Positions 14,011-25,179 of a stretch of DNA of 64,000 nt are shown in pieces. The translations under genes were made by a program, and so were the position numbers. The DNA comes from Galbula dea (lineage: Eukaryota > Chordata > Aves > Piciformes > Galbulidae). The notes below the pieces were generated by a model. The model was not told the origin of the DNA and did no database searches. It saw only the letters and a program-made list of their open reading frames with translations. The DNA lies in the NCBI GenBank assembly GCA_013399015.1, contig VWZX01007392.1, positions 1,814,619-1,878,618 of the forward strand, read 5' to 3'. The stretch's first letter is position 1. Each line of letters starts with the position of its first letter.

Positions 14011-17000
14011 GCTGTTATTTTGGAAGCAATGATTTTGAAGACCAGCTTCTGCCAAACCCTCTCTTGGTCCTCTTTCTAGAGTAGAAACAGTCAGCTCAGA
14101 GCCTTTTTTCTGGCCAGGCACTCCATCTTTTCATCTTCATATGACATCTTCAGTAATCGTTTCTTAATACTTTAAATATCCAATTATCAGTAGCAAACTG
14201 TCTTCTCACTATTGTCTTTCTTTTCTAGATCATTGTGAAGTTTATTTCTCTCAAGTTAAAAATTTTAACAGTTTTCCTTTAGCAGCTCTAGCCACTTCAT
14301 GTGACAGAAATGAGGAAGTGGGAATCGGGATTTTCAGGAACATGAATACTGCTACGCTCATGAGCATTCCAAAATTTCATGGGTCATGAGAGGGAATGCA
14401 GCAGATATTCAACAACAATGATTAAGGAAACAGGGGACATTCAGTTTCACTGGAAAATAAATTTCTGATATTTGTGTAACTTCAAAGGGCTAACTTTAGG
14501 TACCAGGAATCAGCAGATTTTGTCTAAAGGATTTAACAGCAGATCCAACGCTAAAGGAAACTGAGAATGAGACTTGCTTAGAAATCATTAGGGTGTTGTA
14601 TCAGCTGTAATATTCCTGGGTTGAGAATGATGAGGAACTAGTCCAGGAAAGCAATTAAGAGAATGTCTAAATGTACATGGTTGAGCAAATATTTTCAGTG
14701 GGGATACATATTCTGAAACTGAAAACCATACTTAAAGTACTTTACTGGAACCCTTGAAAAGTTGTATAGCTGTCTGCAAATATTAGATTTATGTGAATTG
14801 TTTGAAATATATGACCAATTTGAAAATAACCTACTTAATCAGTGTGTTTCTGACTACCAGCCTTGACTGATTATCAATTGTTTGCTTCTTTTTCATAGAT
14901 CTCTCTCTCCAATTCCCAGTGAGCTGCAGATTTTGTGGGTTTTCTCTGGGATCTGGTTTGGTAAGTGGCAAAATTCATCAATAAAGTATCAGCAGGGATT
15001 TTTTTTTTTTCTTTCAAAATTAAGTTTCTTAATCTTCTCCATTCCTTGCCCTGGTTCCTCCCCAGGATATCCATTCCACATGGTCCATGGAATTTTGGCT
15101 TCTCATTTATATTTGGAAGAAAAAGAGATTTTAAAATGTTGGAATTTCTCACAAATCAGAAATTCCTTTTTCCAAATAGTTCTATAGAAAAGGGTCCTGG
15201 TGTCTTCTGTGGCACTTGGCTTCCCTGTGGAGGATTGTCAGGCAGAAGTAGCAACCCTTGGAAGGAGGAGGAAGGACTGTGTAGCAGCACATCCACCAGC
15301 TCACCATGAGGTAAAGAACCCTCTGCCCCAGCTATGACAACTGAGCCTCCTCTTCTCCAGTCCTGTGTCCCCGAATAACAGCTCCTCTTGCTGAGTCAGT
15401 TTAACCTTTCCAGTTGTAAAGGTAGTGGATATCTTTGTTAGAAATGGGATTCTCAGAACTTCCTTAGAGGCAGCTGTCAGCTCTCAGAAGCTTTCACTGG
15501 GACATTTCAATCTCTGAGCCTGCCAGTAAGAGGGAATTTTGAAGTGTGCCAGGAAGCATTGTTCATTCAGATGACAGTATTTTCCCAGTATAAAAGGGAG
15601 GGGGGGGGAAAAAGGAGATTCCAGTTAGTAGAAACAGAATGAAAATTGTTATGAAGTCTCCCTTTACACGATCCTGCAGCTGTTGTTTTGCCTTCCAGTG
15701 TGTCATTTTGCTATCCACTGTGCTGTCTCTTTCTGTTAAATTTCTTGGGAGAGTAGAAGAAATACAAATTTCACTGGATTGCAGTATAAGCAAGGATGAG
15801 AAGAGACAGGAAGCTAATTTTGCATGGGGAAAAAAAAAAGTAGAATATAAATTAGGCAAGAAGAAATTTGTAGAGTGGTAAAGCACAGGCACAAGGTGTG
15901 AGGGATGTCGTGAAGGAGTTCTGAACATGAGTCTCAGAAGATTAGGATTTCTTCATAAAGCCCTCTGGAGCCCAAGAAATCCCTTTTGCAGTGACTATAA
16001 TATTCGTGACAGCTAGGTCTGTGCAGGCACTGTGCACATTCCTTGTGCAGACACACCGTGTGTAGGAGATGAAGTGAATTAACCTTTTGCCAGTGAAGGT
16101 TGTGGACATATTCCCTTCAGAGACATCTTTTCCTTGGCTAGTTTTTGCTTTTGCATTGCAGTACACTCTGAACACCCCTTGGTTATTACCATTAGAGTAT
16201 TTTGCTTTCCTCTACACCTCGGTGCTTGTGACTTCCACCTGGAAACTCCAGGACCTAGGTAATTATTTCATTATACCTGGGTCTTTCTCTGCCTCCCAAG
16301 ATCACAAAGCTACATAAGACCAAGGACATATCATTCTAATTTCTGCCCTGGGTTCTTCAGCATTGCTATAGGTTTTGGGCATAAAGAAGTGGTGCAGGCA
16401 GTAGCAGTGTGACCATCATATGTAGCAAGAGATGTGGAGGTAAAAGGGTGTTCTTCAGATTTTCTATTGCGCGTAGGAGGAACATAAACTTTTTGACCTT
16501 TACGAGCATCTTGGTCAAAGACTTAGCAGCAGTGGGTGAAGGATCTTACACAGCTCTTGTAAGGAAAAAGAAATCAATGACCCCTAGTAGCAACTTCCAC
16601 GAGTAGTAGGTGTAACTTTAGAAATGCTCAGGGAAGCAAAATGAAGGTAAAAAGCAAGGAAATTAGTCTGATTTCTGGAGAGTGGAACTGTGGGATGGTG
16701 GAATGAGCCTCAAAGCAAGAAGCAGAAGATATTCTTTTGAAGTGCCTTTCAGATCACTGCCTGACAGTATAAACACTGTTCATGACACCCACCAACCTGT
16801 CTGGCTCCACTTGTAGTGTATCGGCCTCAAAGCTGACCCTGACTATGTGATGTTTGAAGGGGAGATGAAGGAGCTTTCACAGATAGGAGTGGTACACCTG
16901 ATTGTTTCCCTCTGGCTTCCTTCTATTCTAGTGTGGATTATGAGTGGAAAATACCACAGCTGGAAGGCAGAAGCTGCTTTATGGCTCAGTTCAGGCTTCA

Positions 17001-17821
17001 GTCTGCTTTTACCCAGGACTGACTCCTTGAATTTCAATATATTTTTTTCCTAATTGACACCAGTACAAAGAGTAGACAATCAAGTGATAAAAATCTCTTC
17101 CAGTAAGTGATCCTGGAGCTGTCTTTGCCATTAAAGTCTCTCTTCACAGCAGGGTCTTAAGAAAGTTCAAGGAATGCACGTCTGTTGATTCGAGAACAGG
17201 CACAAGTCTAAGTGCCTTCCTGAACCACTGCCTTAAAATAACTCCTCCAATGGCCACTTCTGCGGTGACAGTTTGGAAATGTTCACTGCCTTATTAGAAA
17301 ACTCAACAGTGAATACCAGGCAATCTACTGTGGTTCATGAGATGTCAGCCCAGAATCCCAGCAGCCTTCCCATGGCAGCATAGCTCAGAAAGGCAGCTTT
17401 TAAATTAAAATCTTCACGTAAAATAATAGACATTGTGAGATGGGAAGCCTCATAAATTGAAAAATGTCAGTTGGTTTTGCAGAGGTTGGTTGTTGACTTT
17501 CACCTCATAAACATTTCAGAAGGGATTCCAGCACTTTGTTAAACTGCTGCAATACTGGAGTTTTCTATGTTTATTTATACATACCTAGTAAACTCCCTAA
17601 AGTAGCCAAAGGGCTTGGCTTCAGCAGCCCCATGGATGTGACTTGGGCTTTGCATTTTTTTGCTGTTCTGGATTAATGTTCTAATAGACAAATCTGAGCA
17701 AAGCAGGCACATTAAATGCAAGTGTTTGCTCCCTGAGGAAATGTGGGAGCCCAACAGCTAACCTTTCTATCCAAGTGCACTCATTGCTCAGCATACAGTG
17801 TGATGTCACACCCTGTATTAG
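14011..17821. other. Intergenic stretch, no supported gene
   Basis: Frames reach at most about 120 codons and show no recognisable family. A short poly-G run occurs at about 15600-15609. I see no further repeats or genes. Confidence 0.45.
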
Positions 17822-18424
17822 TATAGGACAGGTAGCACCAACCTGCTTTCTCTTTTGCTGACATCTCGAGTGTGTTGCAAAATCAAGCTCTGACTGTAGG
17901 AAGTGATGAGCAGTCAAAAGGTAAAATGAAGAGCAAAGGGACCATAGTAGTGGCAGAGAAGACCTTCCTTCAGTAATTTCTGCTCAGGGTTTCTGTACCC
18001 TTCAAAACAGAACGTGGCTGAACAGAACCAGATAGGGAGAGGACAGGTCTGGTTTGACCTGTGTCATAGAGCTTCACACAAAGATGTTCTTCAACCCATC
18101 TGAGCTTGAACACCAGAGGTTTGAGTATCAGTGTTTCTGACTTAGATTTATGAGTCAGGTATTGCAATTTGAAATGCTGCATTGTGATTCAAATGTAGCC
18201 CCAAACTACAGTGAACAGCGGCAATCAACATTTCATAACCAGCTGATGGGTCCCTGGGAAAGGAGAACTCCTAGCCTTATCTTTTTAGACAATTGTAAAT
18301 GTCGTGAAAAGGCCACCTTGGTCTCTGTATTTTCTCTGCTACTTGCCATCAGTACTTTTGAGAAGGAAATTTTAATTTAGGGAGGAAAATTCTTTTTTAT
18401 TGTTAAGGGAATTGTAACTACAGA

Positions 18425-18441
18425 GTCTCTGTGGCGCAATT

Positions 18442-18481
<40 letters not shown>

Positions 18482-18498
18482 GAGCCCACCCAGGGACG
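18425..18498 (+). tRNA. tRNA-Asn (anticodon GTT), copy 1
   Basis: A 74-nt cloverleaf with acceptor stem GTCTCTG pairing CAGGGAC plus a G discriminator, A box TGGCGCAATTGG, anticodon loop CTGTTAA with GTT at 18459-18461, and B box GGTTCGAGCCC. All stems are intact. It differs from the usual vertebrate tRNA-Asn(GTT) as I know it by about one D-loop base (T instead of C). There is no intron. No run of four T follows directly: the first TTTT on this strand is at 18591-18594, so polymerase III might read through into the CR1-like tail. It may be a functional gene, or the head of a SINE-like unit. Confidence 0.95.
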
Positions 18499-18511
18499 GC
18501 TTCTCCCCTTT

Positions 18512-18585
18512 CCTCTACCATGGCAGCAGGGAGTAACCAGATCACCTTGAAGGTCCCTTCCAGCCCAAACTAGTCTATTGGGCTG
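18512..18585 (+). mobile_element. CR1-like 3' tail directly after tRNA-Asn
   Basis: Sixteen bases after the tRNA, the sequence TACCATGGCAGCAGGGAGTA and then CCTTGAAGGTCCCTTCCAGC and CCAAACTAGTCTATTG aligns to the 3' end of avian CR1 in the same orientation as the tRNA. A tRNA head plus LINE tail is SINE architecture. A TTTT at 18591 ends the unit. It could equally be an old CR1 tip that happens to lie next to a tRNA gene. Confidence 0.6.
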
Positions 18586-18603
18586 TAGAGTTTTGGCCAT
18601 AGG

Positions 18604-18743
18604 TGCTGGCTTTGCCTGGGATTGGGTTTTCTTCACAGTACCTAGTCCATGGCTATGTTTTTGAGTTGTGCTGAGAACAGTGTCAACAATGCAGAAATGT
18701 CTTCATTACTGCTGACCAGTGCTTGAACAGAGTCAAGACCTTT
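18604..18743 (-). mobile_element. Truncated ERV-type LTR, 3' end only
   Basis: This is the reverse complement of the last 140 bp of the LTR at 22406-22995, including the terminal CCAGCA (here TGCTGG at 18604). It breaks off mid-element at 18743, next to the N. The 5' part of the LTR is absent here, so the break is not a natural retroviral end. Confidence 0.85.
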
Positions 18744-18744
18744 N
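18744..18744. other. Single ambiguous base (N) at repeat junction
   Basis: This is the only non-ACGT base in the window. It sits exactly between the end of the left inverted-repeat arm and unrelated sequence, which suggests low assembly support at this junction. Confidence 0.97.
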
Positions 18745-21700
18745 GGGTTAAACCACATCAAGCAAGGCTGTCTGTCATAAAGTGTGATATATTTCTGGAG
18801 GCAATTTCTATCAAAAAAGAAAAGGGGTTGATCACTGCACCCCCACAGTAAGCTCACAGCTTGGAACTGTGAAGGCAGTTCATATGTACTTAAAGATGAA
18901 ATGAAGAGACATGCCTATGATCATACAATTAAAAGTTGTGGTTCCTAGGAACCAGTCGTGTTTCTGAGCAAGCAAAGAAAATAATACTGCTTTTACTGCT
19001 ATTTTGCTCTAGAAGAAATGTTAATGTTAAAATAGAGTAATTTAGAAATAAGTATCTTCCCTTAGCTAGCTGTCATGGCAGCAAAAGCCCCATAACAGAG
19101 CCAGTCCTCAAGCCAAGGTTATTTCTAAATGACTTCTGATTCGTGGAAAACAATTTACAAAATTTTGGGTGGTTTGGGAATAAGAAAAGTCACTTTACAA
19201 ATCGTTGACTGCTGCAGAAAAAGCAAATGTCATGGACCAAGAGTAGATAAAAAGTTCCTTTTTTCAGTCTATCAGGTCATGTGACAGATTAGAGGGATAC
19301 CAAATAATGTAATTTCAACACGGTCAAATAGTTCTTGCTCCACTTGCACGGTGATTATCCTCTCAGTTTACACAGATCTTTGCACTCCTGTGGTGCTTTA
19401 ATAAAATCACTTTAAACTCCTGACATTTGGGTAACATGAGGAGGAGTGAACACTCACAGCACCTACAGTCATCAGTCACTGTCAGCTCTGGCCTAAGATT
19501 TCTCTTCTTTCTAAACATGTGGCTGTATGCTTAGCTTAAACTCTGTTTTCTGGCACTGGGTGTTTCTTACAACACCCAGAAAATGACCTGGAGAGTCTCT
19601 GGTTGATGTGGTCAGCTGCCTCAAGCCTCAAGAGCTGTGCAGACAGCAGGTGAAGGGAGAGGTTTGCAGTTCAGTGTCAAAAGCTGTTCATCAACCCAGG
19701 CTGGTTCCCAGGGGTGATGTTGGTGACTGCATTATTTGTGTGGCAGTAGAGTGAGGGATCTGCTTGGGATAGAGAAGAGAAAAAAAATCACTGAATAGCA
19801 AGAGACAGCCTTTGATCTGAGGAACCTAGAGGATCATGTTGGAAAAAAGGGAAGGAAAAAGGGCAAGATTGAGGTACTTCAGGTAGTGGTTATGTGTGGT
19901 AAATGCCTTGAAGAAGAAGGATCTGATTTTTCTCTCTGGTCAGATATGCGCCCAGGCTTTGGTTTTACTTCTGCTGTGGTGTAAATCACAGGTGGTTCCA
20001 CTGTCTTCAGTGCAATGACAGTACTCTCTGCTATCAGGGCTATTGACTTGAGGGTGGTTATTCCCCATATAACCTGTCCGAATAGAAGCCAGTCCTGTGT
20101 CTGGGATGGGAAGACCAGGACAGGCTAGTAGCTGACTGTGTTTTCTGGTTATTGCCTCTCTGTTTGGTCTTGTGAGAAACAAATTAATCTCTCAATGAAA
20201 TGGACACCCCCTGCTTCTGACAGCTGTGGAGGTCTCCAAGCATTTAGGAGCAGGACTTACACCAGTAGTATCACTCTGTGCCCAGTAATGTCTGTGTGCA
20301 ACTAGTCTCATACTGCTCAGCAGCCTGGCTTCCCCCAGCCCTACGGAGCCATGGCATGGCACTGCCAAGGGCAAGGTTTCCTCTCTGTTGGGTGAGAAGA
20401 CCAGAGGTAGCCATGGCAGTGTACAGGGTCTGTTCCTTTTTCAGTAGTAGCCTTAGTTGCCCACCTCTTTTTTGTGTTCAAAATACATCTTGTGTTTTTT
20501 TATCATGCACTGTTATTACTTGTAGTATTATTGCAGCATTTACAAAAATGGACAGACACATTTTCTGTATTTACCTTAAGCACATTTGATGTGCAAGGCA
20601 CAGAAAACCTCACAATGTCATTTTTTCCCCCCCAGGGACAGCTAGGCTTTGCTATGGCAAAGCTGGGCTGAGGGGAGTGTAGATGCTTCAGACCCTTGAA
20701 GGATCCTGTTGTAATACAAGGTCCCAACTCTGTGACATGATGCAATTCAGCAGCCCTATCTGCTCACTGGTGATGTGTGCTTGGTGGCAATGTGCTTGAT
20801 TTGGGACTGCAAGATAGGGCTTGGAGTGCTTAGTCAGTATTATCTGCTCTGTTTCATTCCACTGGTTGGTAGGTTTTGAATGTATTTTGGAAGCCTAATA
20901 ACTCCAATAAAAAATTTCTAAAAGAACATCAGAAAAGCCTTCCACAGTATTTAAATCACTATGTTAATGTGACTGAGCTCATGTGGCTAAGATGTTGCAA
21001 ATCATTTTCAGATGCTGTCAGCATCTTTTTTTTTGTGCTTGTCTATGTCCTCCCATGACCATTGCTTGGACAGCCATGTACACACTCGAAGGATTTGCTT
21101 GGAGAGGAGGGCTCAAATATCAAAGTGGAAAAAAACCATTCAAACCTAAATGCTGACCATAAAGCCCAGCACATCATTTTCAGAAGCAGAACATTATTGT
21201 TACTCTGCTGACAAACTTATTTTGAGGGCAGCAGCATGGTCCAGCACCATTTTAGACTTGTCCTGAAGCCGCACGTAACCAAAATAAATATATGGTTACA
21301 TAAGAAACTATATTACATTCTTGCTCCTGGGTTCCAACTCTAATTGTAAAGTAAGCACAAATCCAGTATGTCTGCTCTTATGGAGGTAGAGGGCCAACCT
21401 CCTCCCACATGCAACTCAGATTTGCACCTGGGATGAATGGGCCAACCAAGTGGAGGGAAGGTGGTTTTGTCTCTTCTTCTAAGGTCCTTATGCAAGACTT
21501 GGAGGTCCTCTGTGGAAGTGAAGGCAAGGGGACAGGTAGGGAGAAGCACTGAACAGGCTCTGGAGAGGAGCCACATCTCAGGGAGGGCAGTATGTGGGTT
21601 TTGGACATAGTCCAGCTTGGTGTGAGTAAGAAGCCCAGAGGATTACATTGCTCACATGAATCAATAATGATTTATACAGCTTCACTAGTATGCCAGCAGC

Positions 21701-22405
21701 AATGTCTATAGTTATAGTGACTTAATGCTGCACGTGGTACAAGGCTGCTTTCTGCTGAATATGACTAGGGAAAGAGCTATGTTGAGAAGCTGTGACAAAC
21801 CTGCACTTTAAGAGCTAGGCTTTGAAATTTGGCAGGGGATAAATGTACTTCTTTGCCTCTAAAGGTGTTGTAAAAGTACAGGACTCATCATTTATTTCCA
21901 AAGTGCTTGGACACTTGAACTTCAAATGGGATAGAAAAACCTGTGAAGGAATCCAGTTTGCTTCAGAGCAGCGATCCTCATGAAGGACAAACCTTGCTCT
22001 GCAGAGGGGAAGAATCTGGCTGTGTGGAAGGCTCAATGCAAAGAAAGACAATAAAACACAAAACAAGAATAAGCAGGCAGTGTTAGAACCTGGAGTTTTC
22101 TGATGTTGGCAGTCTCTGCTTTAATCAGGCACAAATCGTTCAGTTCCATTCAGAAGGGACTGGATAATGTTCATTGTCCTGCACTATCTATGGGAACAAA
22201 TGAAAAACTTCTCCCTGACTTCTTGGCTAGGCTAGGATACAGCAGTCATAGAGGAAAAACAGCTGCTAAGATGAAAGGGCTTTTTCCATACCATAATGTT
22301 CTGAACAGGACTTCAGAGTCCCCAGCCATAGGATATTATACAGTGCTTGGTATGCTTTCTCAGTTTCTAGACCTGTAGTGAAGTAGAAAAATGTGTGTAT
22401 GTGTC
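18745..22405. other. Spacer between inverted-repeat arms, no supported gene
   Basis: About 3.7 kb of sequence between the N and the LTR. Open frames stay near or below 100 codons and none is recognisable. If the arms recombine, or were mis-joined, this segment could sit in either orientation. Confidence 0.5.
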
Positions 22406-22995
22406 TGTTGTGATTTAACCTCAGCTGGCAACTAAGACCCACACAGACACTTGCTCACTCCCTCTGCATCAGGATGGGGGAGAGAGTTGGAAGGGTGAAA
22501 GTGAGAAAACTCATGGTTTGAGATAAAGACAGTTTATTAGGTAAAGCAAAGCTGTGCATGCAAAACAAGCAAACCAAAGAATTGATTCACCACTTCCCAT
22601 TGGCAGGCAGGTGTTCAGCCATCTCCAGGACAGCGGAGCTCCATCACGCATAATAATTACTTGGGAAGACAAATGCTATCACTCTGAACATCCCAGCCCT
22701 TACTTCCTTCTTCTCCCAGCTTTATATGCTAAGCATGATGTCATATGGTATGGAATATCTCTTTGTTAAATGGAATCAGCTGTCCTAGCTGTGTCCTCTC
22801 CCAATTTGTTGTGCAGCTGCAGGCTACTCATTGGTGGGGTGGGGTGAGAAGCAGAAAAGGTCTTGACTCTGTTCAAGCACTGGTCAGCAGTAATGAAGAC
22901 ATTTCTGCATTGTTGACACTGTTCTCAGCACAACTCAAAAACATAGCCATGGACTAGGTACTGTGAAGAAAACCCAATCCCAGGCAAAGCCAGCA
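22406..22995 (+). mobile_element. ERV-type LTR (apparently solo)
   Basis: A 590-bp element opens with TGTTGTGATTTAACCTCAGC and closes at CCAGCA, so it has TG...CA ends. Blocks seen in a common neoavian LTR family include GATAAAGACAGTTTATTAGG, GCATGATGTCATATGGTATG, GGGTGAGAAGCAGAAAAGG and TCAGCACAACTCAAAAACAT. A TATA-like TTTATATGC lies at 22721. No viral coding region is attached, so it is a solo LTR or a recombined remnant. Five-base target duplications are not evident: GTGTC lies before it and CCTAT after it. The inverted-repeat boundary falls inside it at 22856. Confidence 0.8.
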
Positions 22996-23016
22996 CCTAT
23001 GGCCAAAACTCTACAG

Positions 23017-23087
23017 CCCAATAGACTAGTTTGGGCTGGAAGGGACCTTCAAGGTGATCTGGTTACTCCCTGCTGCCATGGTAGAGG
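23017..23087 (-). mobile_element. CR1-like 3' tail next to tRNA-Asn copy 2
   Basis: Mirror of 18512-18585. On the + strand it reads AGTTTGGGCTGGAAGGGACC, then a decayed middle and CCATGGTAG, which is the reverse complement of a CR1 3' end. It lies 3' of the minus-strand tRNA in the same relative orientation. Confidence 0.6.
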
Positions 23088-23100
23088 AAAGGGGAGAAGC

Positions 23101-23117
23101 CGTCCCTGGGTGGGCTC

Positions 23118-23157
<40 letters not shown>

Positions 23158-23174
23158 AATTGCGCCACAGAGAC
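23101..23174 (-). tRNA. tRNA-Asn (anticodon GTT), copy 2
   Basis: The exact reverse complement of the 18425-18498 tRNA, base for base, with intact acceptor, D, anticodon and T stems and both internal promoter boxes. It lies in the right inverted-repeat arm. Being identical while the flanks differ slightly would fit recent duplication, selection or gene conversion. Confidence 0.95.
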
Positions 23175-24023
23175 TCTGTAGTTACAATTCCCTTAATAAT
23201 AAAAAAGAATTTTCCTCCCTAAATTAAAATTTCCTTCTCAAAAGTACTGATGGCAAGTAGCAGAGAAAATACAGAGACCAAGGTGGCCTTTTCATGACAT
23301 TTACAATTGTCTAAAAAGATAAGGCTAGGAGTTCTCCTTTCCCAGGGACCCATCAGCTGGTTATGAAATGGTGATTGCTGCTGTTCACTGTAGTTTGGGG
23401 CTACATTTGAATCCACAAGGCAGCATTTCAAATTGCAATACCTGACTCATAGATCTAAGTCAGAAACACTGATACTCAAACCTCTGGTGTTCAAGCTCAG
23501 ATGGGTTGAAGAACATCTTTGTGTGAAGCTCTATGACACAGGTCAAACCAGACCTGTCCTCTCTCTATCTGGTTCTGTTCAGCCACATTCTGTTTTGAAA
23601 GGTACAGAAACCCTGAGCAGAAATTACTGAAGGAAGGTCTTCTCTGCCACTATTATGGTCCCTTTGCTCTTCATTTTACCTTTTGACTGCTCATCACTTC
23701 CTACAGTCAGAGCTTGATTTTGCAACACACTCGAGATGTCAGCAAAAGAGAAAGCAGGTTGGTGCTACCTGTCCTATAGTGCTGGGCTTCCCAGTACAGG
23801 ACAGGCATGGCCATACTGGAAGGGCCACATCTTGGAGCATCTGGCATGTATGAGCGGAGGGTGAGAGAGCTGGGCTGATTAGCAGATGTGGTGTCATGAA
23901 TGCATAGAAATATCTGATGTAAAAGTGAAGAGGACAGAGCTAGACTCTTTTCAGTGGTGCCCAGTAAAAATCCAAGAGACAATGGGCACAAACTGAATAC
24001 AGGAAATTTCATCTAAACACCAA

Positions 24024-24102
24024 AAATGTTGTTGTGGTTTGGGCTGTTTGTTCGTAGGTTTCTCGTGGTTTGTTTTGGTTTGGGTTTTTTGTTTGTTTTT
24101 CA
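24024..24102 (+). repeat. T/G-rich tract before a CR1 tail
   Basis: Strand-asymmetric run of TTGTTGTGGTTTGGG, TTTGTTTTGG and TTTTTTGTTTG units immediately upstream of the CR1 3' end at 24130. Confidence 0.65.
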
Positions 24103-24129
24103 TTGGCAGTGGCTGAACAATGGACAGTC

Positions 24130-24294
24130 TTCTTAGGCATGTTGTGGAGTCTCCATTCTTGGTAGTATTCAAAACTCAACTGAACACAGCCCTGACCAAG
24201 AAGTTGCTTTAGTTGACCCTACTTTGATCAGAGAGGTTAGACTAGGCAATCTCCAGACATCCTTTCTAACCTTCACCATGCTGTGATTCTGTAA
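24130..24294 (+). mobile_element. CR1 LINE 3' end fragment
   Basis: The stretch matches the terminal part of CR1: a TGGAGTCTCCATTCTTGG, ATTCAAAACTCAACTGAAC and AGGTTAGACTAGGCAATCTC progression, ending in CTGTGATTCTGTAACTG. Only the non-coding tip and last codons remain. Confidence 0.8.
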
Positions 24295-25179
24295 CTGAAC
24301 ACAGCTCTCCTTAACCCAGGGTAATGTTCACAATGAAATGGTTACTGGGATGCAGGACATCTGCTCTTTTTTGATAAGAAGTTGCCAGTAGAAGTGCATA
24401 CCCAGGCATGGGGCTGCACATGCTCAGATGATCTGTGTGTAGTGTGGATACCTGGAGAATCCCTCTGTAGGCAGGCAAACCAGTGCATCTGGCCAGCCTG
24501 CAAGAAGGAAATGTGAAAAATTGCTGAATTCCACCTAGACAGAATTTCCAGCTGGAAAAAGAGGATGTGTCTGGGGAAACCTGGCTGTGAGCTATTCCTG
24601 CCTTTAGGCTGTTGGGCTAAATCTCTGCACAGAACAGTTTCTCATTAAATAAATACTTATCTAATCAAACAAGGTCTTTGCACACCAGAAATGGACTATT
24701 TTTCACTTAATAATGTGGTGGATTAGTTGCATCACTCTTTATATTCTTCCCTTTAAGACTTCTTCACTATCCCAGTCAAGAGAAAGAGAGTGAGTAATTG
24801 TGTTTACATGTAAAAGCTTGTTGCTTTTGTCACACCAACACAGCCAGCTGGTGTGGGCACAATCAGTTGGTGCTGTTGTGCCACTGTTTTAGTTTATGCA
24901 CTGCTTTTTATGGTAGCTGTGTCATATAGTTACCTATCTATCTACTCTATCTATATAATCTATGGGCTTCACTCCTCTCTGCAGTACCATGACTGCAAAA
25001 TACATCAACACAAAACACTGCAAGATGAGTGACCTCCCAGTCAAGAGAGGGAAAGAATAATCAAGGAGCTGACAATCAGCATTCAGTGAACTGTTCCTAT
25101 AACAGTACATGGATCTGCTCTAATCAACAAATACCTTCCTCCTGCTGCATACAGAAGTGCTCAGTTTGTCAGGTAACTC
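24295..25179. other. Intergenic stretch between CR1 copies
   Basis: No supported gene. A short TATC microsatellite lies at about 24933-24958. Confidence 0.5.

Larger units (their letters stand above)
17822..18743 (+). repeat. Left arm of ~920-bp inverted repeat
   Basis: This arm matches the reverse complement of 22856-23778 along its whole length. Paired coordinates sum to about 41599-41600, so there is very little indel. About 330 bases compared by eye outside the tRNA show roughly seven differences, mostly transitions, or near 98% identity. The tRNA-Asn and the following 30-odd bases are identical in both arms. Similarity stops at 18743, one base before the only N in the window. The arm contains a tRNA-Asn, a CR1-like tail and the last 140 bp of an LTR in reverse orientation. 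It could be a genuine inverted duplication or an assembly artefact. Confidence 0.95.
22856..23778 (-). repeat. Right arm of ~920-bp inverted repeat
   Basis: This is the reverse-complement partner of 17822-18743. It holds the LTR 3' end, the CR1-like tail, tRNA-Asn copy 2 and about 600 bp of further shared non-repetitive sequence, ending near GGTGCTACCTGTCCTATA. Here the LTR continues uninterrupted past the arm boundary, so this copy looks like the parental arrangement. Confidence 0.95.

Noticed and set aside
22406..22995. Possible full endogenous retrovirus around the LTR
   Set aside because: No gag, pol or env coding remnants are seen on either side; only LTR sequence is present.
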